From Amycolatopsis mediterranei (GTDB lineage: Bacteria > Actinomycetota > Actinomycetes > Mycobacteriales > Pseudonocardiaceae): a stretch of 64,000 bases of DNA. The position numbers and the translations under genes are program-made. The DNA lies in NCBI RefSeq assembly GCF_026017845.1, contig NZ_CP100416.1, positions 6,804,326-6,868,325 on the forward strand, written 5' to 3'. Below, one piece after another: positions 34,685-42,739 of this stretch (position 1 is the stretch's first letter; each line of letters begins with the position of its first letter). The notes beneath the pieces are model-generated. The model saw only the letters and a program-made list of their open reading frames with translations. It did no database searches and was not told the DNA's origin.

Positions 34685-35920
34685 ATGCGTGGTGCGGGTG
34701 ACCAGCTCAGCATCGGTGAGCGGATCGCGTTCTACCGGCGGCGGCGTGGGCTGTCGCAGGCGGTTCTTGCTGACCTGGTGGGCCGTACCGAGGACTGGTT
34801 GAGCAAGATCGAGCGTGGTGAGCGGGACATCCGCAGGCTGGACGTGCTGGCCGACCTGGCGCGAGCGCTGCGGGTGACGCTGGGTGACCTGCTCGGCGAA
34901 CCCGTGCTGATGGAAGAGCAGGACAAGCACGACGACGTACCGGCGATCCGGGACGCGCTGATGGCTCCCCGCCGGCTGTCGCGGACGTTGTTCTCCTCGG
35001 CCATGTCGCCCGAGTACATCGACCCGCAGCCTGTTCGGCAACTGGTCGAGGGTGCCTGGTCGAGCTACCAGAAGGGTGACCTGGGGCGGGTCGTGACCGC
35101 GCTGCCTGGGCTGATCAAGACGACGCAGGCGATGGAGGCTGCCTCAGCGGATGATGCCGGGTACAAGCGGGCCTGCGCGGCGATCTCGGCACGGGTGCAC
35201 CATCTGGCCGCGACGACATTGAGCAAGATCGGTGAGGCTGACCTCGCCTGGATCGCGGCCGAACGCGCTATGCAGGCGGCGGACGACTCCGACGACCCAC
35301 TGGTCCTGGCCTCCGCCGCACGCTCCGGCACGCACGCGCTCCTGGCCGTGGGTCGGTTCGATGACGCGCTTGAGCTGGGCGACGTCGCGGCGAAGTGGCT
35401 GCTGCCAAGGATGGCCGAAGGTGATCCTGCCGCGCTGAGCCTGTACGGGATGCTCTACCTCCGTACGGCTGTCGCGGCGGCGCGTCACCAGGACCGGACT
35501 ACCGCGAACGACCTCCTCGGACACGCGAAAACCGCCGCTGACCAGCTGGGTGTGGACGCGAACTACTGGCAGACCGGGTTCGGGCCGGCCAACGTCGAGC
35601 TGCACCGGCTCTCAGCCGCGTTGGACCTCGGCGACGTCAGCCAGGTGATCGAGACTGCTCCGCGCGTCAACGTCGACCACCTGCCCGTGGAACGCCAGGT
35701 CACGCACCTGATCGACTTCGCCCGTGCACTCAGCCTGCTCGCCAAGGACGACGACGCCCTACAGGTCCTCCTGGAGGCCGAGCAGAAGTCGCCGACCATC
35801 GTCCGGCACAACACGATGGTTCGGGAGGTCGTGCGGTCCATGTACCGGCGTGCCCCGGCCACGGCTGGCAAGTCCTCGGCGCTGCTCGCGCTGGCTGAGC
35901 GCTGCGGCGCGGTGAGGTAG
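34685..35920 (+). CDS. XRE-family regulator with TPR-like C-terminus (411 aa)
   Basis: AICE regulator. The HTH lies at about residues 9-66 (IGERIAFYRRRRGLSQAVLADLVG, WLSKIERGERDIRR). The rest is helical, with TPR-like repeats, as in many actinobacterial XRE proteins that sense peptides or small molecules. It returns to GC-rich codon use, unlike the cargo to its left. It is 4 bp upstream of the flavoprotein gene, a pairing common in AICEs of Pseudonocardiaceae and Streptomyces. It probably controls maintenance or transfer genes; the target is inferred. Confidence 0.85.
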   Translation: MRGAGDQLSIGERIAFYRRRRGLSQAVLADLVGRTEDWLSKIERGERDIRRLDVLADLARALRVTLGDLLGEPVLMEEQDKHDDVPAIRDALMAPRRLSRTLFSSAMSPEYIDPQPVRQLVEGAWSSYQKGDLGRVVTALPGLIKTTQAMEAASADDAGYKRACAAISARVHHLAATTLSKIGEADLAWIAAERAMQAADDSDDPLVLASAARSGTHALLAVGRFDDALELGDVAAKWLLPRMAEGDPAALSLYGMLYLRTAVAAARHQDRTTANDLLGHAKTAADQLGVDANYWQTGFGPANVELHRLSAALDLGDVSQVIETAPRVNVDHLPVERQVTHLIDFARALSLLAKDDDALQVLLEAEQKSPTIVRHNTMVREVVRSMYRRAPATAGKSSALLALAERCGAVR

Positions 35921-35924
35921 CCGC

Positions 35925-36482
35925 ATGTCTCGAGTTCTCGGGCTGGTCGCCTCCGGGGCCGGCGGGGTCGAACACCTGCTTCCACGCCTGATCAAGCCTG
36001 CCCAGGAAGCAGGCTGGACCGTCGCGGTCACCCTGACCCCCACCGCCGGCCGCTGGCTGGCCGAGACCGGGCAGCTCGACGAGATCGGGCAGGCCACCGG
36101 CTACCCGGTGCGGGTCGAGCCCCGCTCGCCGTCGCAGAAGAGCCCGCACCCGGCCCCGAGCTGCTACCTAGTGGCGCCGGCCTCGGCGAACTTCGTCGCG
36201 AAGATGTCCCTCGGCATCGCCGACAACCAGGCGCTGACGCAGGTCAACGAGGCGATCGGGACGCTGAACCTGCCGGTGATCGTGTTCCCGCGCGTCAACG
36301 CGGCCCACGCGCGTCAGCCGTTCTGGACCATGCACATCGAGAACCTGCGGCGCGTTGGCGTGGACCTGCTCTACGGTGATGACGTCTGGCCGCTGCACGA
36401 ACCACGGTCCGCTCCTGGCCGGGATCTGCCCTGGTCAGCCATGCTGGACGCGATCGAGAAGGCCGTTCCGGCCGACCGCTAG
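35925..36482 (+). CDS. Flavoprotein (PPC decarboxylase/EpiD-like fold)
   Basis: 185-residue FMN-binding-type protein: the N-terminal VLGLVASGAGGVE motif, LTPTAGRWL, and APASANFVAKMSLGIADN, which corresponds to the conserved PASANT-like FMN-site motif of the HFCD family. The catalytic His of true phosphopantothenoylcysteine decarboxylases is not obvious. It is co-transcribed with the XRE/TPR regulator (4-bp gap). Its role in the element is unknown, possibly redox or ligand processing for the regulator. Confidence 0.75.
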   Translation: MSRVLGLVASGAGGVEHLLPRLIKPAQEAGWTVAVTLTPTAGRWLAETGQLDEIGQATGYPVRVEPRSPSQKSPHPAPSCYLVAPASANFVAKMSLGIADNQALTQVNEAIGTLNLPVIVFPRVNAAHARQPFWTMHIENLRRVGVDLLYGDDVWPLHEPRSAPGRDLPWSAMLDAIEKAVPADR

Positions 36483-36486
36483 AACC

Positions 36487-36509
36487 CACCCGGACAGTTT
36501 GTCCGGGTG
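36487..36509. terminator. Hairpin after the flavoprotein gene
   Basis: A perfect 10-bp inverted repeat (CACCCGGACA / TGTCCGGGTG) with a 3-nt loop starts 5 bp after the flavoprotein stop. It has no T-tract. It could alternatively be an operator for the downstream genes. Confidence 0.5.
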
Positions 36510-36585
36510 ATCTCTCCCACGCGGGTGTCTCCTGATCACAGCGCGCCCGATCGGACGCGCGAAAGCCGAGACATCGGGAGAGCAC

Positions 36586-36858
36586 ATGGGCATTCACGTG
36601 GTGATTCAGCCCCTCGTCGGATACGGCGCTGCCGTCGTGTCACCTTCCCCGGGAGTCCGCCAACTGGTGGCCGGGGGCGATGAAACCGCGATCATGATCC
36701 AGGTACCGGCTCGGATCGGCGGCCTGATGGACACCGCGCGGTTCGCGCGGAGCCTCGCCGTGGCCGCGAACGAGTTCGGCGAGTGGTGCGAGACGCAGAA
36801 CCGCACCCGCACCTACTCCTCTCCTCTCGGCGACCAGTGGTCGGAAGAGCGCGACTGA
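36586..36858 (+). CDS. Small hypothetical AICE protein, 90 aa
   Basis: Unrecognised 90-residue protein. The first half is hydrophobic and beta-like (VVIQPLVGYGAAVVSP), the second half helical (DTARFARSLAVAANEFGEWCE). GGGAGAG lies 5 nt before ATG 36586. It is upstream of the Pra-like gene on the same strand (36-bp gap). Small proteins of this sort are common in AICE replication/transfer operons. Confidence 0.6.
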   Translation: MGIHVVIQPLVGYGAAVVSPSPGVRQLVAGGDETAIMIQVPARIGGLMDTARFARSLAVAANEFGEWCETQNRTRTYSSPLGDQWSEERD

Positions 36859-36894
36859 GCGCGAAGAAACCCATACCAGTAAAGGGAATTCAGC

Positions 36895-37347
36895 ATGGCT
36901 ATCGACAAGGGACACCGGTTCGACATCGACTTCGACCACGCGTTTCCGCAGGGCTTGGTCATGGTGGGCGAAGTGTCGCCGGACAACGAGTACCAGTCGC
37001 GTGAGGACCGGGCCGCCAATCGTCCGGTCAGGCAGCGGGTCGACGAGGTGACCGGCAAGCGGCAGTGGAAGGTCATGGTCACCGACCCGGCCGAGACCCG
37101 CGCGAAGCGGGCGTCGTTCGAGATCACGCTTCTCGCCGACGTGCAGCCGGTGCCGACCACCTCGGAGGCGCTGCCCGGAATGCGACCGATCGAGCTGGAC
37201 GGGCTGACGGCGGAACCGCGCGTGGCTGGGCAGGGCGAGTTCAAGTACCAGTCGTACGTGTTCCGGGCGACCGGCTTCAAGCAGGCCAACAGCAACGCGA
37301 AGACGTCTCGGTCCGGCGGCACCGGTGAGACGCCGAAGGCGGCGTGA
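36895..37347 (+). CDS. Pra-like replication/integration/excision activator
   Basis: 150-residue protein resembling the Pra family of pSAM2-type AICEs, which turn on int, xis and rep. Recognisable parts are FDHAFPQGLVMVGEVSP at the N-terminus, RQRVDEVTGKRQWKVMVTDP (about 42-61) and KRASFEITLLADVQPVP. The C-terminus is low in complexity. AAAGGG lies upstream of ATG 36895. Its stop overlaps the next gene start (GTGA). Assignment rests on motif recall and position. Confidence 0.72.
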   Translation: MAIDKGHRFDIDFDHAFPQGLVMVGEVSPDNEYQSREDRAANRPVRQRVDEVTGKRQWKVMVTDPAETRAKRASFEITLLADVQPVPTTSEALPGMRPIELDGLTAEPRVAGQGEFKYQSYVFRATGFKQANSNAKTSRSGGTGETPKAA

Positions 37348-37844
37348 CAGCGATGGGCTTCCGCGAGCAGGTAGAGGCGTGGGAGCGGGCGTATCGGGAC
37401 TACATGGCCGCGTGGGAACACGGCCGTGCGGTGCTGTCGCCGATGAGTGCGACGAACACGGCGAACGCTGCTCGGCGGGTGTCGCGGGCGTGGCACGAGC
37501 TGGCGCAGGCGCGCGGGTTGCCGTGGTGGTGCGTGGCTGCGCTGGAGTCGGCGGCCGAGGGGTTCGCCGACCTGGCCCGGGATTGGGAAGAGCATGACGG
37601 CAACGTGGGACGGGCTGGGGCTGCGGTGGACGGTGGGGCCGGGTACCGAGGTGACGGTGGAGGAGACCGGGACGGGCGCGTCACATCCGCCGGTTCTGGT
37701 GCTGGCCGGTGGGCTGTGCGTGGTGACGCTGGTGCCGCCGGAGGACCAGACCGCCTGGACGGGATGCGCGGTGTTCCTTCGCCGGCTCCGCGACCACGCC
37801 GAGGAACTGGCGGTGCTGCTGGAAGCCCGCGCGGGGAGGCGTGA
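37344..37844 (+). CDS. Hypothetical AICE protein with anomalous C-terminus
   Basis: Unrecognised. The first 82 residues look coding (FREQVEAWERAYRDYMAAWEHG, SAWHELAQ-like RAWHELAQARGLPWW). The remaining 80 are Gly/Arg/Ala-rich and look like the shadow of the next gene, which starts at 37594 in another frame. The overlap is 251 bp. A lost stop codon or an indel near 37,590 would explain this. GTG 37344 overlaps the Pra-like stop; ATG 37353 is an alternative start. Confidence 0.5.
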   Translation: MTAMGFREQVEAWERAYRDYMAAWEHGRAVLSPMSATNTANAARRVSRAWHELAQARGLPWWCVAALESAAEGFADLARDWEEHDGNVGRAGAAVDGGAGYRGDGGGDRDGRVTSAGSGAGRWAVRGDAGAAGGPDRLDGMRGVPSPAPRPRRGTGGAAGSPRGEA

Positions 37845-37860
37845 TCGTGGCGAAGGGTGA
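37594..37860 (+). CDS. Small hypothetical AICE protein, 88 aa
   Basis: 88-residue unrecognised product (MTATWDGLGLRWTVG...; PPVLVLAGGLCVVTLVPP). Its amino-acid composition looks more like real protein than the overlapping frame. ATG 37594 has GGAAGAG just upstream. It overlaps the following gene start by 20 bp. The tightly packed series of short frames here suggests one polycistronic unit from the Pra-like gene to Rep. Confidence 0.55.
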   Translation: MTATWDGLGLRWTVGPGTEVTVEETGTGASHPPVLVLAGGLCVVTLVPPEDQTAWTGCAVFLRRLRDHAEELAVLLEARAGRRDRGEG

Positions 37861-38092
37861 GCCGAAGACGCTGCGGGAGGCCCACGAGGTCGTGATGGAC
37901 CGCCGACCGCCGAACAACGCGAACCCGTCAGCGTGGCTGGCGTTCCGGCTCGGCAACGCGCGGTTGTACAAAGCGATCGCAGACGTCGACCGGGGCCACC
38001 ACCACGAGGCGCTGTACTGGGCCGGATACGAGGAACGGCAGGCGGGTGAGATCTCGGCCGAACTGCAAGCGGAAGGCAAGTCCGCCGATTAA
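37841..38092 (+). CDS. Small AICE protein (AMED_5909-like), 83 aa
   Basis: 83-residue soluble protein with the pattern KTLREAHEVVM, AWLAFRLGNARLYKAIADVDRGHHHEALYWAGYEE. I associate this with the AMED_5909 family of Amycolatopsis-type elements (from memory). It is rich in His near residue 53. Start GTG 37841 overlaps the upstream gene; GTG 37847 is possible. Function unknown. Confidence 0.6.
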   Translation: MIVAKGEPKTLREAHEVVMDRRPPNNANPSAWLAFRLGNARLYKAIADVDRGHHHEALYWAGYEERQAGEISAELQAEGKSAD

Positions 38093-38132
38093 TCGCATGT
38101 AGACGACCAAAAAGTCAACAGTAAAGCGAAAA

Positions 38133-38150
38133 CGCACGCTATGACGTGCG
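38133..38150. repeat. Short hairpin in the gap before the zinc-ribbon gene
   Basis: CGCACG and CGTGCG form a 6-bp inverted repeat with a 6-nt loop in a locally AT-richer gap (38093-38260) upstream of the transfer gene. This could be a transfer or control site; nothing further supports this. Confidence 0.3.
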
Positions 38151-38260
38151 GCGATGAAGCACGTCCTGTTGCGGGTGCGTGTGATCCGTAAGGCGCAGAA
38201 GCGGAACCTGGCTACCAACCTTGCCGCTCCTGCGCTGTCCACAACCAGCGGAAGTGAACA

Positions 38261-38425
38261 ATGACAACGCTAAACGATGACAACGGGCGAGCGTCAACGG
38301 GGGTCACCCGAACGCGCTGCGCCTCCTGCAAACGATTCGCCAAACTGCTGCCCGGCGAGACCCAGTGCGCTCCCTGTTTGGGGATGCTGCCGCTGGACCT
38401 GCGGGTGAAGCGGGGTGGTCGGTGA
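38261..38425 (+). CDS. 54-aa zinc-ribbon-like micro-protein
   Basis: Short reading frame: residues 1-19 polar, then C-A-S-C (20-23) and C-A-P-C (36-39), a typical four-Cys zinc-ribbon spacing, and a basic tail ending KRGGR. Its TGA overlaps the ATG of the FtsK-like gene (TGATG), implying translational coupling. Similar mini-proteins with two CxxC pairs occur in front of AICE transfer genes. Function unknown; DNA or protein contact is plausible. Confidence 0.6.
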   Translation: MTTLNDDNGRASTGVTRTRCASCKRFAKLLPGETQCAPCLGMLPLDLRVKRGGR

Positions 38426-39969
38426 TGTCTCCCGGCTTCGCGGTGATGGCCCTGGCTGGGCTGGGGCTCGGTGTGTGGGTGCTGCACAAGGTCGGCCGTG
38501 CCCTGGCGTCGATTCTGGAAGCGTTGGCTGCGGCGGCCGTGGTGTTCGTGGCGCTGTGGTGGCTGTGCAAGGCCGTGGTTTGGATGCTCGCGCAGGTCGT
38601 GACGCGGTGGCGGACGAGCCTCGCCGTGGTCGCGGTCTACGCCTGGTGTGAGCTGTTCGGCTGGCTCTCCCTGGCGATCACTGTGGGCAGCGTCGTGGTG
38701 GCGTGGTGGGTGATCGACGCGGTCTCGTTCGATCAGTGGTGCTGGCGGTTCCTGCGCTCCTGGTGGGTGCGGTGGGCCGTCTACGGCCGGAAGCTGCCCG
38801 GGTGGCTGCACGCCTGCGGTCTATCGGTGCGGGACGAGGCGCTGCCGGTGGTGGTGAACGTGAACCTGGTCGGTCGCCGACGCGCGCTGTCCCGCTCGAC
38901 GTCGAACCGGCCGAACGCGCGGATGCCGAAGGTGCTCGGCGTCCGCTCCGGCGCGTCGTGGGATGAGGTGCGGGTGGAACTGGTGGCTGGCCAGAAGCCG
39001 GAGGACTTCGACAACGCTGCCCGGGCCTTGGCGGTGGCGCGCAAGGTCGCTCGTTGCCAGGTCCGTGAACTGGCACCGAACGTGGTGTCGATCGACTTCC
39101 AGCGGCGTGACCTGCTCGGCGGCGGAGTGGCCGGCCCTCAGGTCCCCGATGGCGTCGACTTGTCCGGTGTGGACTTGCGCAACGTCTGGGCGGGCCGGAC
39201 CGAGTACGGGCGTGACTGGCGCGTCCCGCTGCTCGGCTCGGGTGCGCACTGCCTGACCGCCGGTGCCTCCGGGGCGGGCAAGAATTCGGTGATGTGGTGC
39301 CCGCTGGTCGCGGCGGCCTCGGCGATCCGGGCCGGGGTGGTACGCATGTCCGGCATTGACCCCAAGGGCATGGAACTGGCCTACGGGCGCGGCATCTTCA
39401 CCCGGTACGCGGTTGGTGGTAAGGACGCGGTCGAGCTGCTTGACGGCCTGGTGGAGGAGATGGAATCCCGCAAGCGGATCTTCGCCGGTCGGCTGCGGAC
39501 CGTCCCGGTGTCGACGGAGTATCCGTTGGAGCTATTGGAGTTCGACGAGATCGGCGCGCTGACGAAGTACACGGACCGCAAGACCCGTGAGGCCATTGTG
39601 GAACGTGTCGCGCTGCTGACGACCCAGGGGCGGGCGTTGGGTATCTCGGTCCGTGGCTATGTCCAAGAACCGACCAAGGACACCGTTCCGGTCCGCGAGC
39701 TGTTCACCCGACGCGTGTGCCTGCGCGTGACGTCCAAGACGCACGTCGGGATGGTCCTCGGTGACGGCGCGTATGAGCGTGGGGCGTGGGCGAACCGGAT
39801 CGGTGATTCGGAGGCCGGCGTGGGCTACGTGTGGGGTGAAGGCATCCGCGAACCGCTGCGCATCCGGGCCGGGTGGGTCTCCGACGGCACCGTGAAGGCG
39901 CTGGAGGCGTACGTGACCAATGGGGGTGTCGCGGATTTGCGACACGGCGGCGAGGGGGTGGCCGCGTGA
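38425..39969 (+). CDS. FtsK/SpoIIIE-like DNA translocase (AICE Tra)
   Basis: 514-residue conjugal DNA pump. The N-terminal third has several hydrophobic spans (about 5-25, 35-60, 75-100) and anchors the protein in the membrane. The motor domain has Walker A GASGAGKNS (near 282) and Walker B LLEFDEIGAL (near 370). The N in GKNS replaces the usual S/T, as is seen in related AICE Tra proteins with GKGS. Such proteins move double-stranded plasmid DNA between mycelia without a relaxase. The stop overlaps the next GTG. Confidence 0.87.
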   Translation: MSPGFAVMALAGLGLGVWVLHKVGRALASILEALAAAAVVFVALWWLCKAVVWMLAQVVTRWRTSLAVVAVYAWCELFGWLSLAITVGSVVVAWWVIDAVSFDQWCWRFLRSWWVRWAVYGRKLPGWLHACGLSVRDEALPVVVNVNLVGRRRALSRSTSNRPNARMPKVLGVRSGASWDEVRVELVAGQKPEDFDNAARALAVARKVARCQVRELAPNVVSIDFQRRDLLGGGVAGPQVPDGVDLSGVDLRNVWAGRTEYGRDWRVPLLGSGAHCLTAGASGAGKNSVMWCPLVAAASAIRAGVVRMSGIDPKGMELAYGRGIFTRYAVGGKDAVELLDGLVEEMESRKRIFAGRLRTVPVSTEYPLELLEFDEIGALTKYTDRKTREAIVERVALLTTQGRALGISVRGYVQEPTKDTVPVRELFTRRVCLRVTSKTHVGMVLGDGAYERGAWANRIGDSEAGVGYVWGEGIREPLRIRAGWVSDGTVKALEAYVTNGGVADLRHGGEGVAA

Positions 39970-40352
39970 ACCGGCTGATGATCTTCCTCGACGCCATCCG
40001 CGATCACCTCGACTCCCACCAGCTGCCGCCGGCCGCCTCGGTCGACGTCAACGCCTGGTCCAGCCCGATCACCGTCCAACTCGACGTCGACGGCCTCGCG
40101 AAGGTCGCTCGGGCGTTGCTGGTGTGGAGCCAGACGCTCGAGGACGTCTCGGCCCGGCTGTGGCGGCTGGTCGACGGCAAGTGGGTGCACATCTCGATCA
40201 CCGGCCGGACACCCTGCGGCATCCCCGTCGCGGTGTTCGGCGTGGTCCGGTTCGAGCCGAGCACGTTCCCCGACCTCCCGGCCGGGGCAAAGCAGGACAT
40301 GCCCGTCTACCTGCTGCGCGGCTGGTCGACGCCCGGGGAAGTGGCGGCCTGA
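39966..40352 (+). CDS. AICE hypothetical protein between Tra and Rep, 128 aa
   Basis: 128-residue soluble protein (begins with MNRLMIFLDAIRDHL; contains VQLDVDGLAKVARALLVWSQTL and YLLRGWSTPGEVAA). Genes in this position are common in AICEs between tra and rep, but no function is established that I can name. GTG 39966 overlaps the Tra stop; its own stop overlaps the Rep ATG (ATGA). It is thus tightly coupled to both. Confidence 0.7.
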   Translation: MNRLMIFLDAIRDHLDSHQLPPAASVDVNAWSSPITVQLDVDGLAKVARALLVWSQTLEDVSARLWRLVDGKWVHISITGRTPCGIPVAVFGVVRFEPSTFPDLPAGAKQDMPVYLLRGWSTPGEVAA

Positions 40353-41947
40353 TGACCGAGACACGCGCCGAACGGATGCGGACACCGCTGGCCGCCGACG
40401 TCATCCGGGCGACGGCCGAGAAGCACGGGGTCTGCGTACGACCGTTCACGATGGAGGTCGGCGACACCGCGACCGGCGAACTCCGCTACGTCCCGGTCCC
40501 CTGCGGCTCTACCGTGGAATCGGTGTGCCTGCCGTGTGCGCGGAAGGCGAAGGCGCTGCGGCAGGCCCAGTGCCGTGAGGGCTGGCACCTGACCGAAGAG
40601 CCCGATCTCACCCCGGCTCCGCCGTCCGAGGGTCACACGGAGCTGCTGACCTACCGGGCGGACCTGGTGGCGGCTTACCGGGAGGTGGTCGAGCACGACC
40701 AGGCCGAGGCCGAGGAGTTGCGGGAGGAGGTCGCCGGGGTTGATGCGGAACTTCGGCAACTCGGGATGCGGGGCCGGCTGCCCGCCCTCGACGTGCCGAC
40801 CAAGCGGGCGGTGAAACGGTCGACCAAGCGGCGGCAGGACGCTCCGAACCTGCCTCGGCGGAAGGTCGCGAAGACGACGGTCGGCCGGGAGTTCGCGGGG
40901 AAGTTCCGGCCGTCGATGTTCGTGACGCTGACCTGTGACACCTACGGGCCGGTTCGTGGCGACGGTGCCCCGGTCGACCCGTCCCGGTATGACTACCGGC
41001 GGGCTGCTCGGGATGCGGTGCACTTCTCGGCGCTGGTGGATCGGTGGTGGCAGAACCTGCGGCGGGTTGTCGGCTGGGATGCGCAGTACTTCGCCACGGT
41101 CGAGCCGCAGCGTCGGGCCGCTCCGCACCTGCACGCCGCTATTCGGGGCTCGGTGCCGCACGACGTGATCCGCCAGGTCACCGAAGCCACCTATCACCAG
41201 GTCTGGTGGCCGGCGCATGACGAGATCGTCTATGCCGACCGGCGCCCAGTGTGGGACGGCCCGGACACCGGCTTCGTCGACCCGGAAACGCGTCAGCCGC
41301 TGACCCGCTGGGACGACGCGATAGAGGCGGTTGAGTGCCCGGCGCACGTCGTCACGTTTGGGCGTCAGGTGCACTCGAAGGGCATCCTCGGCGGCACTGA
41401 GGAGGCCGGCCGTCACATCGGCTACCTGACCAAGTACCTCACGAAATCCACGGGTGAGGTGGTCGAGGCGGACAGCGCGTCGCAGGCCGATCACCACGAC
41501 CGGCTCCATGCCGAGCTGTCGGTCACGCCGTGTTCGCCGCGCTGCGCGGTCTGGCTGCTCTACGGCGTCCAGCCCAAGGGCGTCACGGGCAAGACCACCC
41601 CCGGGCACTGCCAGGGCCGGGCTCACCGCCGGACGACGCTCGGGCTGCCCGGCCGCCGTGTGCTGGTCTCCCGGAAGTGGTCGGGTAAGACGCTGGTGGA
41701 TCACAAGGCCGACCGGCGAACGTTCGTGCTGCAAGCGCTCGCGGCGGTCGGGATCGAGAAGCCGGAGACCGACCGGTCACAGCAGGTCTGGCGGAAGGTC
41801 GAGCCCGGCGATCCGCAGGTCCCGCCCCGGCCGCACCTGGTAATGCGTGCGATCGCGGAACGGATCACGTGGAAGGCCGAGTACGACCGGGCGCTACTGG
41901 CAGCGGAGAGACCTCCAGAAACTTCGGCAACTGGACTCGCTGCATGA
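40352..41947 (+). CDS. Replication initiator protein (RepSA-like, HUH rolling-circle type)
   Basis: 531-residue initiator. An N-terminal zinc-finger-like part has Cys pairs (VCLPCARKAK near 65). The HUH motif reads PHLHAAI (near 260) and the catalytic Tyr region GYLTKYLTKS (near 357), matching pSAM2-type RepSA proteins. FVTLTCDTYGPV is a typical preceding motif. It nicks the origin for rolling-circle replication after excision. It is overlapped at its 3' end by the upstream reading of the excisionase region. Confidence 0.87.
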   Translation: MTETRAERMRTPLAADVIRATAEKHGVCVRPFTMEVGDTATGELRYVPVPCGSTVESVCLPCARKAKALRQAQCREGWHLTEEPDLTPAPPSEGHTELLTYRADLVAAYREVVEHDQAEAEELREEVAGVDAELRQLGMRGRLPALDVPTKRAVKRSTKRRQDAPNLPRRKVAKTTVGREFAGKFRPSMFVTLTCDTYGPVRGDGAPVDPSRYDYRRAARDAVHFSALVDRWWQNLRRVVGWDAQYFATVEPQRRAAPHLHAAIRGSVPHDVIRQVTEATYHQVWWPAHDEIVYADRRPVWDGPDTGFVDPETRQPLTRWDDAIEAVECPAHVVTFGRQVHSKGILGGTEEAGRHIGYLTKYLTKSTGEVVEADSASQADHHDRLHAELSVTPCSPRCAVWLLYGVQPKGVTGKTTPGHCQGRAHRRTTLGLPGRRVLVSRKWSGKTLVDHKADRRTFVLQALAAVGIEKPETDRSQQVWRKVEPGDPQVPPRPHLVMRAIAERITWKAEYDRALLAAERPPETSATGLAA

Positions 41948-41961
41948 CAAAGGGGGAAGCA

Positions 41962-42174
41962 ATGGAAGCACAGGTGAAGGTCGTCAGCGTCGAGGGACTG
42001 TGGACTCCGGATGATCTGAGCACGTTCCTCGGCATACCCGTGAAGACGCTGCGGGACTGGCGTTTCAAGGGCTATGGCCCGCAGTGGCTGCGGCTGGGAA
42101 AGCACGTTCGGTACGACCCGGAGACGGTGCGCCGGTGGCTCGACACGCTGAACGGATCGACAGAAGCCGCATAG
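41962..42174 (+). CDS. AlpA-like excisionase (winged HTH), 70 aa
   Basis: 70-residue MerR/AlpA-type DNA-binding protein: LWTPDDLSTFLGIPVKTLRDWRFKGYGPQWLRLGKHVRYDPETVRRWL is the classical DNA-binding pattern (segments LWTPDDLSTFLGIP and HVRYDPETVRRWL). AGGGGGAA 5 nt before ATG 41962 decided the start over ATG 41944. It is expected to bind at the att region and steer the integrase towards excision. It follows rep directly and precedes int. Confidence 0.85.
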   Translation: MEAQVKVVSVEGLWTPDDLSTFLGIPVKTLRDWRFKGYGPQWLRLGKHVRYDPETVRRWLDTLNGSTEAA

Positions 42175-42197
42175 CGATCAACTACCCACGACGAGGA

Positions 42198-42243
42198 CCT
42201 ACCCCATGCCTCCACCAAGAGGCATGGGGTAGGCGATTTTTCC
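42198..42243 (+). terminator. Strong intrinsic terminator between xis and int
   Basis: A perfect 14-bp stem (CCTACCCCATGCCT / AGGCATGGGGTAGG) with an 8-nt loop is followed by CGATTTTTTCC. This is a textbook Rho-independent terminator, rare in this GC-rich genome. It separates the xis and int transcription units. Confidence 0.85.
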
Positions 42244-42268
42244 TATACAGCAAGAGAAAGGCGAGTTC

Positions 42269-42739
42269 ATGAAAGGCCACGTGCAAGACAGGTGGTGGCG
42301 GCAAAAGAAGGACGCGGAGGGTAAGCCGGTCTTCAATGCCAAGGGTCATCCGGTCCGCGAGAAGACCGAACTGTTCGGCAAGGGCGACCGGTACAAGGTC
42401 CGCTACTACGACCCCGAAGGCAACGAACGCAGTAAGTCCTTTCCGGACAAGCAACTCACGAAGGCCAAGACCTTCCTGACCAAGATGCAACACGACGTGC
42501 TCGCCGGTGAGTACATCTCGGCCGAGTCCGGCGAAGAGAAGTTCCGCGACTACACGGCCCAGTGGCGCAAGGGCCAGTCCGCCGACGCGGGGACCCGGCA
42601 GACCGTGAGCAACCACCTCAAGACCGGGATCTTCCCGTTCCTCGGCGACAAGCCACTCAAGGTGGCTGCGAAGACCGACACCATTCGGGACTGGCTCGAC
42701 TGGTTGGAACGGCCGAAGAGCGAGGCGGACGCGGCCTGA
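42269..42739 (+). CDS. Tyrosine integrase, N-terminal part (arm- and core-binding domains)
   Basis: 156 residues homologous to the N-terminus of AICE integrases: MKGHVQDRWWR, KGDRYKVRYYDPEGNERSKSF (AP2-like arm-binding), then the SAM-like core-binding domain (KFRDYTAQWRKGQS, LKTGIFPFLGDKPL, TDTIRDWLDWLE). It stops at TGA 42737-42739, where homologues continue into the catalytic domain. The catalytic part is in the next frame, starting at the overlapping ATG (TGATG). It is either a split, translationally coupled integrase or a frameshift mutant. Confidence 0.8.
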   Translation: MKGHVQDRWWRQKKDAEGKPVFNAKGHPVREKTELFGKGDRYKVRYYDPEGNERSKSFPDKQLTKAKTFLTKMQHDVLAGEYISAESGEEKFRDYTAQWRKGQSADAGTRQTVSNHLKTGIFPFLGDKPLKVAAKTDTIRDWLDWLERPKSEADAA

